This document shows positions 9,118 through 19,151 of a stretch of DNA of 64,000 nucleotides, in pieces. The stretch comes from Tritrichomonas musculus (Eukaryota; Parabasalia; Tritrichomonadida; Tritrichomonadidae): contig JAPFFF010000013.1 in the NCBI GenBank assembly GCA_039105265.1, positions 2,418,001 to 2,482,000 of the forward strand, in the 5' to 3' direction. The stretch's first letter is position 1. Every line of letters begins with the position of its first letter. The notes under the pieces are model-generated. The model had not been told where the DNA came from. It did not search any database and saw only the letters and a list, made by a program, of their open reading frames with translations. A program made the translations under genes and the position numbers.

Positions 9118-10475
9118 AAAAAGACTCATTTGTAGATTCTTCAATTGAATCAATTGAAATTCCGGGAAGTGTGAAAAATTTGGCAGAAGGGTGGTGTCGT
9201 GGAACATCAAAATTAACAAATTTGAAGTTAATGCCTAATAACAAACGTTTTATTTATCTTGATAATAAAATGCTCATTGGGAAAAATGAGATAGAAAGTG
9301 ATACTTATGAAAATTGCCTATTCGTAAGGAGAGATATCAAGGTAGTTACAATCCCATCGTTTATCAAGCAAATTGATGCTTATGCATTTTCTGAGTCTTT
9401 ATGTGAGTCTATATATATAACAACGAATATAACAATAATAAAAGAAGGTGCTTTTTATAAATGCATACATTTATGCAATGTTGAAATTCCAGTTAATTCC
9501 AAACTTCAGAAAATTGGCAAATTATGTTTTTACAAAACCTCAATAGATAAGATAAAAATTCCATCACTATTAGAACTTGGTGTGTCTTGGTGTGATAATA
9601 CAACATTAATATCACAAATAGAAGAATCTGCTCAAAAATCACCAATCTCTTCAGATACTGAATACAATGATGATGAACTAGAAGAAGATTATAATGATGA
9701 AAACCAAATAAATGTTTTAAATGATGATTTGAGCGAAGAAGAAGATATGAATGATTCAAATATTTTTGACTTTGAACAATTATCATTAAGTGAAATAAAC
9801 GTTGACTATGCAATAGATCACATTATAGATTATACACATATCAACACAAATACAGAAAACACTAAAGAAATTAATGACGAGAATATCAATGATAACACTG
9901 AAAATACTAATGAAAGTGGAGAAAATTGTAATAATAATAAAAAGGATGATTCTTCTAAAAATAATACAAATAAAATTTTTAAAAAAAACAAAGAAAAGGA
10001 ACATTATGATAAAAGAAAAAAAGCAATAGAATGGAATAATATTGAAAATGAAATAATAAAAAATGCATGCTATTTAAATCTGACAAAAGAAGAAGCAATC
10101 AATAGTGCAATTGAATTGCACAATTTAATAATGACACCTTTTTCTGTAATAAGAAAAAAATATCCTAGTGCAATTTGTGCAAATTCATACTATTCTCATT
10201 TTTGGTCGCTCATGAGGAAATGGGAATATGATGATGGACACACTTATAACAATATAGCAAATATTGCAGCAAGGCTCTTTCCAATTCCTGCATCTGAAGT
10301 TGATGCAGAGAGAGCATTCTCACAAATTAAATGGCGCTTTGATTCTAGAAGAAACAAAATAAAACCAAAAACAATGATTAATGAATTGAACATTGAAAAT
10401 GAACAGAAGAGGAAAATTCAGTCTAATTCTGATTTTTTAGTCACAATGTGGCAGCATCCTAATCATAAATCATAA
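9114..10475 (+). pseudogene. BspA-type LRR segment fused to hAT dimerisation domain
   Basis: The frame opens at TTG. Residues about 5-165 are BspA/TpLRR-type repeats (IKVVTIPSFIKQIDAYAFSE, ITIIKEGAFYKC). Residues about 166-300 are an acidic low-complexity linker, then a Lys-rich patch. Residues about 380-430 are the hAT C-terminal dimerisation signature, LFPIPASEVDAERAFSQIKW followed by RFDSRRNKI. The LRR segment therefore sits inside a transposase, between the RW block and the dimerisation domain. It could be a host LRR exon captured by the element, or an insertion of a neighbouring gene piece. The C-terminal part is well preserved and ends with an ordinary stop. Confidence 0.7.
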
Positions 10476-11021
10476 TTTTAATAAACATATTTAATATCAA
10501 ACAAAATTTTTACATTTGATATTTATCAAATTTACATTTCTTCATTTTTATTTTTTAATATATATCATTTTTTAATAACTGGATAATGTTTGATGAAAAT
10601 AATTATAATTATCACAATATATATTTAAAGGAAATTTTATATAATTTAGTTATTATAATAACATATGCATTTTATCTTGAAAAATAAGCTTAATATATTC
10701 ATATGTCTCCAATATATTCAGATATATGAAAAACAACTAATTTTTGAAAATATAGTATTTAAAATATTTTCAAATACTATTTTACTTAATTGGCACATTT
10801 GTTTTTACTCTTTTTGATTCTGCCTCTAGTTCGATTATCTGAGGTACTGAATTTTTTTATTTTAAAAATGGAAAATATCCAAAGTTGGTTTTCTTTTATC
10901 TCACAAACAGTTGTTTAATATATAGCAGTGTTTTTTATATATTATAAAATACTCATATTTATGGTATGATGAAATTTAACAAAAAAATGGTTACATTTAT
11001 TGCTTTTTAAAAACCTGAAAT
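10476..11021. other. Intergenic spacer before the tandem array
   Basis: AT-rich and unique to this position. The sequence left of 11,022 is not shared with units 2 and 3. No gene is supported, and no clear 3' terminal repeat of the hAT element was found here. Confidence 0.45.
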
Positions 11022-11193
11022 ATCTTCTTAAGTTTTAACCAAATCTTAAATAAAATATCAATTCAATTATTTTTGAATGTTTTTGAATTGATTATTTTGA
11101 TTCTTTTCAATTTTGAAAGAACCGAAAACAAAGTTTAAGACAACATTCAAAAATTGAAATAATATTTGGTCAAAAAATAATTATACATTAAGA

Positions 11194-12369
11194 ATGAGTT
11201 TTACAGAGTCAATAAACAAAAAGAAAAAAATTGAAGAATCTCTCCTAGAATTCCTTGAAGAAGAATCGAATGCAGAAGAGAATTATGAAAATTTTGTTCA
11301 GGTTATCAAAGATCAAAAAATCCAAGAAGATAAATATGAATTAAAATCATTAATACAGATGATCAGCGAGATAGGTAACAACCACCAACGTATTTTTAAC
11401 TTTATTGAAAAAATGGAACGACTTTTGATATTACTCAAAACAGATCTTAACAAATATTTTACGAATTCAGAAAAATATGAATTTTTTGAAGGAAACAAAC
11501 GACTTCTTCTATTTTTAATCGAAGAAAAAATTGTTACTATTGATGAAACCATTTTTTCGAGCCTTACGAGTGAAGATAATAAAGTGATGCGATATATTGA
11601 ATATTTTGGCCCAGAAATCAAAGAAATTCTGACGGAAGACTTCATTGAGACCTATTTTAATAAGCATACGGAAGTAAAGAAAGAAGAAATTCTTAAACGA
11701 CTTCCAAACGAAATTGGAGAAGAATTTTATGACAAACGAAAAATTGGAGAAAATGACAACGAATTGTGTGAAATGATTCGAGAGAAGAAAACTAAAGACT
11801 TTATTGTTTATGTCAATTTAAATAATATTCGGCTTAAAAGTTATATTGAAGAATCAATTTTTGAAACCAATTCATTTTTGATTACAGATGAAAATAAGAA
11901 AACAAAAGCGATCAAAAAAGTGACACTTATTGAATACGCGGCCTTTTTTGAATCAAATGAAATCATTAATTACATGAAAAAGAATGAAGTTAAACTAATA
12001 CCAAGCATGTGGTTATATGCGGTCCATAGTAAGAATGCAGAACTTATCCATGATCTTGAAGATAATCATGTTTTACCACCAAATTTTAAATATGAACAAG
12101 TTCTAAAAGAATCCATCAAATGTCATCACAAAGATGTTACGAAATACATCATTTACAATTTAATTGATGAAAAAGATCTCAAATACAATATTGAAAATAA
12201 ATATCATAATTTTTATGAATATTGTTTTGAATATTACAATTTTTGTTTCCTTCCAGAAAACGTGAAGACCACAAATTTGTTTTTTTATTTCTGTGAATAT
12301 GATCATTACTCTCTTGTTAAACAATATTTAGAACAAAAATATATTGATATAAACGCAATAAATATTTAA
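11194..12369 (+). CDS. DUF3447/ankyrin-type protein, N-terminal domain, copy 1
   Basis: A 391-residue frame beginning MSFTESINKK, from an ATG. It is colinear with the N-terminal half of the DUF3447-BspA protein at 59,637-61,676: shared blocks include IGENDNELCEMIRE versus IGQNESYLCKLIRE, SIFETN, IEYAAFFES and IKCHHKDVTKYII. The region around residues 230-390 is ankyrin-like (DUF3447 family, typically protein-binding). The frame ends at TAA just before the ankyrin module array, whose modules continue the protein logic in a shifted phase. The product may be this domain alone, or the 5' exon of a longer protein. Residue 99 is Glu here and Lys in the other copies. Confidence 0.75.
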   Translation: MSFTESINKKKKIEESLLEFLEEESNAEENYENFVQVIKDQKIQEDKYELKSLIQMISEIGNNHQRIFNFIEKMERLLILLKTDLNKYFTNSEKYEFFEGNKRLLLFLIEEKIVTIDETIFSSLTSEDNKVMRYIEYFGPEIKEILTEDFIETYFNKHTEVKKEEILKRLPNEIGEEFYDKRKIGENDNELCEMIREKKTKDFIVYVNLNNIRLKSYIEESIFETNSFLITDENKKTKAIKKVTLIEYAAFFESNEIINYMKKNEVKLIPSMWLYAVHSKNAELIHDLEDNHVLPPNFKYEQVLKESIKCHHKDVTKYIIYNLIDEKDLKYNIENKYHNFYEYCFEYYNFCFLPENVKTTNLFFYFCEYDHYSLVKQYLEQKYIDINAINI

Positions 12370-12473
12370 AAAAATGAATATTTTAAATGAAATTCAAAAT
12401 ATCATTTAATTTAATCATATGATTAAAAAATTTACTCTTTGATGGAATTTAAATTGAACATTTAATAATACAG

Positions 12474-14801
12474 CATTAATTATTGCATCAAATAAAGGAT
12501 ATTTTGAAATAGTTCGAGAATTATTATCACAAGAAAATATTGATATCAACATTAAAAACATTTGAATTACAAAATATTCATAATGTCCAAATTAATCTTT
12601 TTCATAAAATTTAAATAATCAATCATTTATGGAATTTTATTTGAACATTTAATAGTACAGCATTAATTTTAGCATCAAGTATAGGATGTTTAGAAATAGT
12701 TCGAGAATTATTATCACAAGAAAATATTGATATCAACATTAAAAACATTTGAATTACAAAATATTCATAATGTCCAAATCTATCTTTTGCATTATGTTTG
12801 AATAATCAATCATTTATGGAATTTTATTTAAACATTTAATAATACAGCATTAATTTTAGCATCAGATAAAGGACATATAGAAATAGTTCGAGAATTATTA
12901 TCACAAGAAAATATTGATATCAACATTAAAAACATTTGAATTACAAAATATTCATAATGTCCAAATCTTACTTTTTCATGGTATTTAAATATTCAATCAT
13001 TTATGGAATTTTATTTGAATATTTAATAATACAGCATTAATTTTAGCATCAGATAAAGGACATATAGAAATAGTTCGAGAATTATTATCACAAGAAAATA
13101 TTGATATCAACATTAAAAACATTTGAATTGCAAAATATTCATGAAGTTCAAATCTATCTTTTTCATGATATTTAAATATTCAATCATTTATGGAATTTTA
13201 TTTGAACATTTAATAATACAGCATTAATTTTAGCATCAAGTATAGGATGTTTAGAAATAGTTCGAGAATTATTATCACAAGAAAATATTGATATCAACAT
13301 TAAAAACATTTGAATTACAAAATATTCATAATGTCCAAATCTATCTTTTGCATTATGTTTGAATAATCAATCATTTATGGAATTTTATTTAAACATTTAA
13401 TAATACAGCATTAATTTTAGCATCAGATAAAGGACATATAGAAATAGTTCGAGAATTATTATCACAAGAAAATATTGATATCAACATTAAAAACATTTGA
13501 ATTACAAAATATTCATAATGTCCAAATCTTACTTTTTCATGGTATTTAAATATTCAATCATTTATGGAATTTTATTTGAACATTTAATAATACAGCATTA
13601 ATTTTAGCATCAGATAAAGGACATATAGAAATAGTTCGAGAATTATTATCACAAGAAAATATTGATATCAACATTAAAAACATTTGAATTACAAAATATT
13701 CATAATGTCCAAATTAATCTTTTTCATAAAATTTAAATAATCAATCATTTATGGAATTTTATTTAAACATTTAATAGTACAGCATTAATTTTAGCATCAA
13801 GTATAGGATGTTTAGAAATAGTTCGAGAATTATTATCACAAGAAAATATTGATATCAACATTAAAAACATTTGAATTACAAAATATTCATGAAGTTCAAA
13901 TCTATCTTTTGCATTATGTTTGAATAATCAATCATTTATGGAATTTTATTTAAACATTTAATAATACAGCATTAATTATTGCATCAGATAAAGGACATAT
14001 AGAAATAGTTCGAGAATTATTATCACAAGAAAATATTGATATCAACATTAAAAACATTTGAATTACAAAATATTCATAATGTCCAAATCTTACTTTTTCA
14101 TGGTATTTAAATATTCAATCATTTATGGAATTTTATTTGAACATTTAATAATACAGCATTAATTTTAGCATCAAGTATAGGATGTTTAGAAATAGTTCGA
14201 GAATTATTATCACAAGAAAATATTGATATCAACATTAAAAACATTTGAATTACAAAATATTCATAATGTCCAAATTAATCTTTTTCATAAAATTTAAATA
14301 ATCAATCATTTATGGAATTTTATTTGAACATTTAATAATACAGCATTAATTTTAGCATCAAGTATAGGATGTTTAGAAATAGTTCGAGAATTATTATCAC
14401 AAGAAAATATTGATATCAACATTAAAAACATTTGAATTACAAAATATTCATAATGTCCAAATCTATCTTTTGCATTATGTTTGAATAATCAATCATTTAT
14501 GGAATTTTATTTAAACATTTAATAATACAGCATTAATTTTAGCATCAGATAAAGGACATATAGAAATAGTTCGAGAATTATTATCACAAGAAAATATTGA
14601 TATCAACATTAAAAACATTTGAATTGCAAAATATTCATAATGTCCAAATCAATCTTTTTCATGATATTTAAATATTCAATTATTTATGGTGTTTTAAAAT
14701 CTTTTACCTCCAAAACTGCAATATACTACGCAAGACTGAATAAACATCAAGAAATTATTGATCTTTTAGCAAATTCAAGTATCCAACAGAACGAAACATG
14801 A
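12474..14801 (+). repeat. Ankyrin module array 1: 12 modules of 187 bp plus a terminal module
   Basis: Period of exactly 187 bp, with module anchors (CATTAATT after TACAG) at 12474, 12661 and every 187 bp to 14531, then a C-terminal module anchored at 14718. Each module is 99 bp encoding one 33-residue ankyrin repeat (NNTALILAS...LEIVREL...DINIKNI) plus an 88-bp spacer. In the ankyrin frame each module is preceded by TGA or TAA and followed by TGA. Three ankyrin variants (SSIGCLEIV, SDKGHIEIV, SNKGYFEIV) and about four spacer variants alternate. Because 187 is not a multiple of three, no single frame crosses the array, and no GT-AG intron that would restore it is visible. The last module (14,619-14,801) is open to a natural-looking C-terminus, LLANSSIQQNET. 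Confidence 0.9.
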
Positions 14802-15552
14802 ACAAAGTCAAGCATGATTAATGAAAATTGATATCAAAATATTTCAACAACAACATATATTATATGGTTTTGTAAAAGTTTCTGAATCCTGTGTATCTTT
14901 TTATTTATTTATTTATTTATTTATTTTCTTTATGTTGTCGACTTATTTGTAACTGATGTATATCAATAATATTGTCCTGCTTTTGTTCATTTGAGATGAC
15001 AATATTTGATATATCGATCATTTCATAGTTTTTGTGATCATCTGATCCAATTTACTTCAATGTTAATCTTATTATATATGGTTTGCAAAGTATAAAATAT
15101 CATACTGAAAATACATCATTTTTTTCCAGTTGATATATCTGTTTCTAATATCTTCATCATCATAATAATAACAAATTTGTCAAATGATATAGAACATATG
15201 TTTCCCATTTATTGAGGTGTGATTGATAGCTTCTCAAATCAATTATATCATTCCTGCTTATTTTATGCATGAGATGATTTAATTAGATTTATTATTTTTC
15301 GGAAATTTTTAAGCTTTCTTCTGGTTAGTATTATTGTATAAAGATGGTTATTAAAGATGATCTCAAAGCAAATAAGTATTTCAATGAATATATCGAATTA
15401 CAATCAAATATTCTTTTTGATTATTGACCTAAGATTTTATTCAAAATATTTAGAATTATTTTGATAATTTTATTAAAGAAAAAAAAGAGACATTTGAATT
15501 ACAATAATAAGTAATAAAATATTGATCAAGAAACTTTTTAATTTAAAATAAA
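14802..15552. other. Convergent intergenic spacer with (ATTT)n
   Basis: Lies between the ends of the ankyrin array (+) and the cyclase (-). It holds an (ATTT) microsatellite at about 14,907-14,932 and no supported gene. The same spacer recurs in units 2 and 3. Confidence 0.5.
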
Positions 15553-16938
15553 TCATATAATCGGAATAGATGATGAAGCACTAACCAAAGCATTAATATT
15601 TCTAAGAGGTGAGACAAGATATGATGTTGTTTTTCCTTTCCCTTTTAAATAAACTTCTCCTCTTTCTTCAATTTCGAAATCTTCTTCAGAAATCAATTCA
15701 TAAGTTGATTTAGCTATTTGAATTTTCCCTGGTATATCTGTTGTTTGTAATCTTGCTGCAATATTAATTGGATCACCAATTATGTCGAAAACAGGCTTGT
15801 CTGTTCCCAACACACCAGCAAGAATTGGTCCACTTGTATTAATTCCAACTCTCAATTGTAAGTTTGCATTCAATTTTATGTTTACATCTTCAAGTTCATT
15901 CAAACAATCGACACCAAAATTCAAAACTTGTTCTGCATGAGATTTTGCAGGCACTTCATCATCAGAGAAAAGACCTCCAGCTGCCATGTAAATATCACCA
16001 ATCAACTTGATTTTAGTTATTAAATCATACTTCTTTGCAGATGAATCAAATGCTGCAAACATTATGGACAAGCTTTCCATGATTTCCTGTGGAGATAAAC
16101 CTGATGCATATTCACTAAATTTTACAACATCTGTAAAAATAATTGATGCAGATTGAACAGTAAATGAAACATCTTTTTCACCACTGTTTAATTTAGTAAC
16201 AATATGACGTGGAAGAATTTGAAAAAGAAGATTTTCACTTTGTGCTTTAGATGCTTCTGCTTCTTTTTGTTGTTCTATTAATTGTGTTTCATCTCTCAAT
16301 ATGAAAACAAAAGAAGTAACTTTTAAATGTTCTTGACTTGATTCTTCTGATTTCAATGTATGTCCTTGACTTGACATTCCAAGAATTGTTACTCCACATG
16401 GCATTTCTTTAGCATCATCTGTGATGCATATGAAATGACCTTCAAAAATTAAACCAGATTGACCATTTTTCATTAAATCAAGTTGATTTGATACTTTTTC
16501 GGCATTTCCAGATAAATCTTTAATATTATTAGAGTCACTTGATTCTTGATCTTTATTTGAACTAGTGTCTTCACTGATATTGGAAAAGATTGTTGAAATA
16601 TTTTGACCAAGAATTTGATCAGGTGAATAACCAAGTATGTTTGTAACTGAAGGATTGATTATCTCAACAACACCTGATACATTTGTGCATATAATTGCAT
16701 CAAGTGACATAAAAATAACACTTTGTGATGTTGACATTTCTGCTTCTTCTTTGAGTTCTTTCTTACTCATTAGAAAATTTTGGAGCTTTTTGTCAGAAAA
16801 GAATACTTGTGGTGGCAATCTTTGTAATAAAAACATTCCAGAATTGTAAATAATGACTGATTTGATGTAGAAAATCATGCAAATAACAAATGTTATAACT
16901 ACTACAAAAATTCCCCTAATTATAGTTGTTATCAGCAA
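15553..16938 (-). CDS. Adenylate-cyclase-like protein (PAS + class III cyclase), 5'-truncated, copy 1
   Basis: An open frame of 461 codons. Residues about 5-30 are a membrane segment and 72-130 a PAS-like domain (SLDAIICTNVSGVVEIINPS). A short coiled linker precedes the class III nucleotidyl cyclase catalytic domain, about 258-440. Metal-binding Asp270 (IIFTD) and Asp315 (KLIGD) are present, as are transition-state Asn392 and Arg396 (NIAAR). Lys311 and Asp385 (VFDIIGD) are the adenine-selecting pair, so cAMP is the predicted product. The frame opens at TTG, not ATG, and sequence similarity to the longer copy at 29,459-30,100 ends at about 16,932. It is therefore a 3' piece joined to foreign sequence and may not be expressed, although its catalytic core is intact. 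Confidence 0.8.
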   Translation of the reverse strand: MLITTIIRGIFVVVITFVICMIFYIKSVIIYNSGMFLLQRLPPQVFFSDKKLQNFLMSKKELKEEAEMSTSQSVIFMSLDAIICTNVSGVVEIINPSVTNILGYSPDQILGQNISTIFSNISEDTSSNKDQESSDSNNIKDLSGNAEKVSNQLDLMKNGQSGLIFEGHFICITDDAKEMPCGVTILGMSSQGHTLKSEESSQEHLKVTSFVFILRDETQLIEQQKEAEASKAQSENLLFQILPRHIVTKLNSGEKDVSFTVQSASIIFTDVVKFSEYASGLSPQEIMESLSIMFAAFDSSAKKYDLITKIKLIGDIYMAAGGLFSDDEVPAKSHAEQVLNFGVDCLNELEDVNIKLNANLQLRVGINTSGPILAGVLGTDKPVFDIIGDPINIAARLQTTDIPGKIQIAKSTYELISEEDFEIEERGEVYLKGKGKTTSYLVSPLRNINALVSASSSIPII

Positions 16939-17699
16939 TGTTTTTTTGTTTTTATCAGCAATATTTGTCTGTTGTTATATCAACAATGTTTGTCTGTTGA
17001 ATTGTTGGTAATTGCTTTGATTGTAAAAATTTAACATTTTAAATGATGCACAAACCAATCATAGTGTTTTGGTAACAAATAGCTCTATCATATTATGAGA
17101 AAAAGTGTTACACTTTATATAAACATTTGTAGTTAATGATTTGTTTTCAAATTGAGAGCATACGTTTCTTATTATAGATTACGATATTAATCTTTTTGTT
17201 TAAAATTTTATTTGTGATATATTTTCAAATTGAAAACTTAATATCTTCCTATTTTCCAAATCTTGTAATATCTTTTTTTTTTTTTTACTTATTTGTAAAC
17301 AGTGTAAAATAATGTTCGGTTTAATACACTTTTCAAAAATGTTTATCTTGTTAAAAAACAAAAACTGTATTATTTCATCATGTTAATAATCAATATAATA
17401 TAATATTTATTATAAAAAAACATTAACGAATAATTATAAAATTGATAGTAAAGAAATTTTGCATATTTTTTAAAAAATAAAAACCTAAATTAAAAAACCT
17501 CGATCTATGTACTCAAATAATTGAATAAAAAATATTCAAAAAAATGCACATATAGAAAAAGTGAAGCGAAAAGATCTTTATAGAACATCTTTATTTAATA
17601 ATTAAGTTCAGTATTCTGCAGACAGGTATTTTTGCCAAATTTGCATTTCTTCCCATGACCATCAATAAGATCGATAATTCATATTTTTCCCTTGATATG
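16933..17699. other. Junction segment of the tandem duplication
   Basis: 767 bp that joins the truncated cyclase to the next DUF3447 unit, repeated at 23,611-24,377 and absent after unit 3. It starts with three imperfect repeats of ATCAGCAATGTTTGTCTGTTG type (16,931-17,000). It contains the segment shared with 7482-7549 (at 17,042-17,137) and a T tract near 17,273. No gene is supported. Confidence 0.7.
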
Positions 17700-17871
17700 A
17701 TCTTCTTAAGTTTTAACCAAATCTTAAATAAAATATCAATTCAATTATTTTTGAATGTTTTTGAATTGATTATTTTGATTCTTTTCAATTTTGAAAGAAC
17801 CGAAAACAAAGTTTAAGACAACATTCAAAAATTGAAATAATATTTGGTCAAAAAATAATTATACATTAAGA

Positions 17872-19047
17872 ATGAGTTTTACAGAGTCAATAAACAAAAA
17901 GAAAAAAATTGAAGAATCTCTCCTAGAATTCCTTGAAGAAGAATCGAATGCAGAAGAGAATTATGAAAATTTTGTTCAGGTTATCAAAGATCAAAAAATC
18001 CAAGAAGATAAATATGAATTAAAATCATTAATACAGATGATCAGCGAGATAGGTAACAACCACCAACGTATTTTTAACTTTATTGAAAAAATGGAACGAC
18101 TTTTGATATTACTCAAAACAGATCTTAACAAATATTTTACGAATTCAGAAAAATATGAATTTTTTAAAGGAAACAAACGACTTCTTCTATTTTTAATCGA
18201 AGAAAAAATTGTTACTATTGATGAAACCATTTTTTCGAGCCTTACGAGTGAAGATAATAAAGTGATGCGATATATTGAATATTTTGGCCCAGAAATCAAA
18301 GAAATTCTGACGGAAGACTTCATTGAGACCTATTTTAATAAGCATACGGAAGTAAAGAAAGAAGAAATTCTTAAACGACTTCCAAACGAAATTGGAGAAG
18401 AATTTTATGACAAACGAAAAATTGGAGAAAATGACAACGAATTGTGTGAAATGATTCGAGAGAAGAAAACTAAAGACTTTATTGTTTATGTCAATTTAAA
18501 TAATATTCGGCTTAAAAGTTATATTGAAGAATCAATTTTTGAAACCAATTCATTTTTGATTACAGATGAAAATAAGAAAACAAAAGCGATCAAAAAAGTG
18601 ACACTTATTGAATACGCGGCCTTTTTTGAATCAAATGAAATCATTAATTACATGAAAAAGAATGAAGTTAAACTAATACCAAGCATGTGGTTATATGCGG
18701 TCCATAGTAAGAATGCAGAACTTATCCATGATCTTGAAGATAATCATGTTTTACCACCAAATTTTAAATATGAACAAGTTCTAAAAGAATCCATCAAATG
18801 TCATCACAAAGATGTTACGAAATACATCATTTACAATTTAATTGATGAAAAAGATCTCAAATACAATATTGAAAATAAATATCATAATTTTTATGAATAT
18901 TGTTTTGAATATTACAATTTTTGTTTCCTTCCAGAAAACGTGAAGACCACAAATTTGTTTTTTTATTTCTGTGAATATGATCATTACTCTCTTGTTAAAC
19001 AATATTTAGAACAAAAATATATTGATATAAACGCAATAAATATTTAA
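17872..19047 (+). CDS. DUF3447/ankyrin-type protein, N-terminal domain, copy 2
   Basis: 391 residues, identical to copy 1 except Lys instead of Glu at residue 99 (the FFKGNKR stretch). It shares that Lys with copy 3, so copies 2 and 3 carry the same allele here. The structure and uncertainty about the true C-terminus are as for copy 1: it ends at TAA immediately before a 187-bp ankyrin module array. Confidence 0.75.
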   Translation: MSFTESINKKKKIEESLLEFLEEESNAEENYENFVQVIKDQKIQEDKYELKSLIQMISEIGNNHQRIFNFIEKMERLLILLKTDLNKYFTNSEKYEFFKGNKRLLLFLIEEKIVTIDETIFSSLTSEDNKVMRYIEYFGPEIKEILTEDFIETYFNKHTEVKKEEILKRLPNEIGEEFYDKRKIGENDNELCEMIREKKTKDFIVYVNLNNIRLKSYIEESIFETNSFLITDENKKTKAIKKVTLIEYAAFFESNEIINYMKKNEVKLIPSMWLYAVHSKNAELIHDLEDNHVLPPNFKYEQVLKESIKCHHKDVTKYIIYNLIDEKDLKYNIENKYHNFYEYCFEYYNFCFLPENVKTTNLFFYFCEYDHYSLVKQYLEQKYIDINAINI

Positions 19048-19151
19048 AAAAATGAATATTTTAAATGAAATTCAAAATATCATTTAATTTAATCATATGA
19101 TTAAAAAATTTACTCTTTGATGGAATTTAAATTGAACATTTAATAATACAG

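Larger units (their letters stand above)
7545..10475 (+). mobile_element. hAT-superfamily DNA transposon, broken, with an LRR segment inside
   Basis: Three successive plus-strand frames carry hAT transposase parts in normal order: an N-terminal/catalytic segment, the CITRWNSAF block and the C-terminal dimerisation domain. Between the last two lies a BspA-type LRR stretch (about 9027-9605) and an acidic Asn/Asp/Glu linker. The element has at least two frame breaks. I could not identify convincing terminal inverted repeats, so the outer ends are uncertain and the coordinates cover only the coding remains. Confidence 0.75.
11022..17699. repeat. Tandem unit 1 (6678 bp)
   Basis: Head-to-tail repeat unit: upstream flank, DUF3447-type ORF (+), 12 ankyrin modules plus a terminal one (+), spacer, cyclase-like frame (-), and a 767-bp junction segment (16,933-17,699). 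The period is exactly 6678 bp to unit 2. Differences from unit 2 that I noticed are G/A at 11,488 (Glu versus Lys) and C/T at 13,581, so the copies are nearly but not fully identical. Confidence 0.95.

Noticed and set aside
12564-12660. GT-AG introns in the 187-bp spacers
   Set aside because: A 3' site (TACAG) can be proposed, and GTCCAA or GTTCAA lies 22-24 nt into the spacer. That exon would be 111 nt, but it contains stops in all three frames. The last module also lacks a comparable AG. Canonical introns do not explain the array.
12474-14801. CRISPR-like array
   Set aside because: Regular spacing, but the spacers are near-identical members of a few types and the repeats encode ankyrin modules. 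The setting is eukaryotic.
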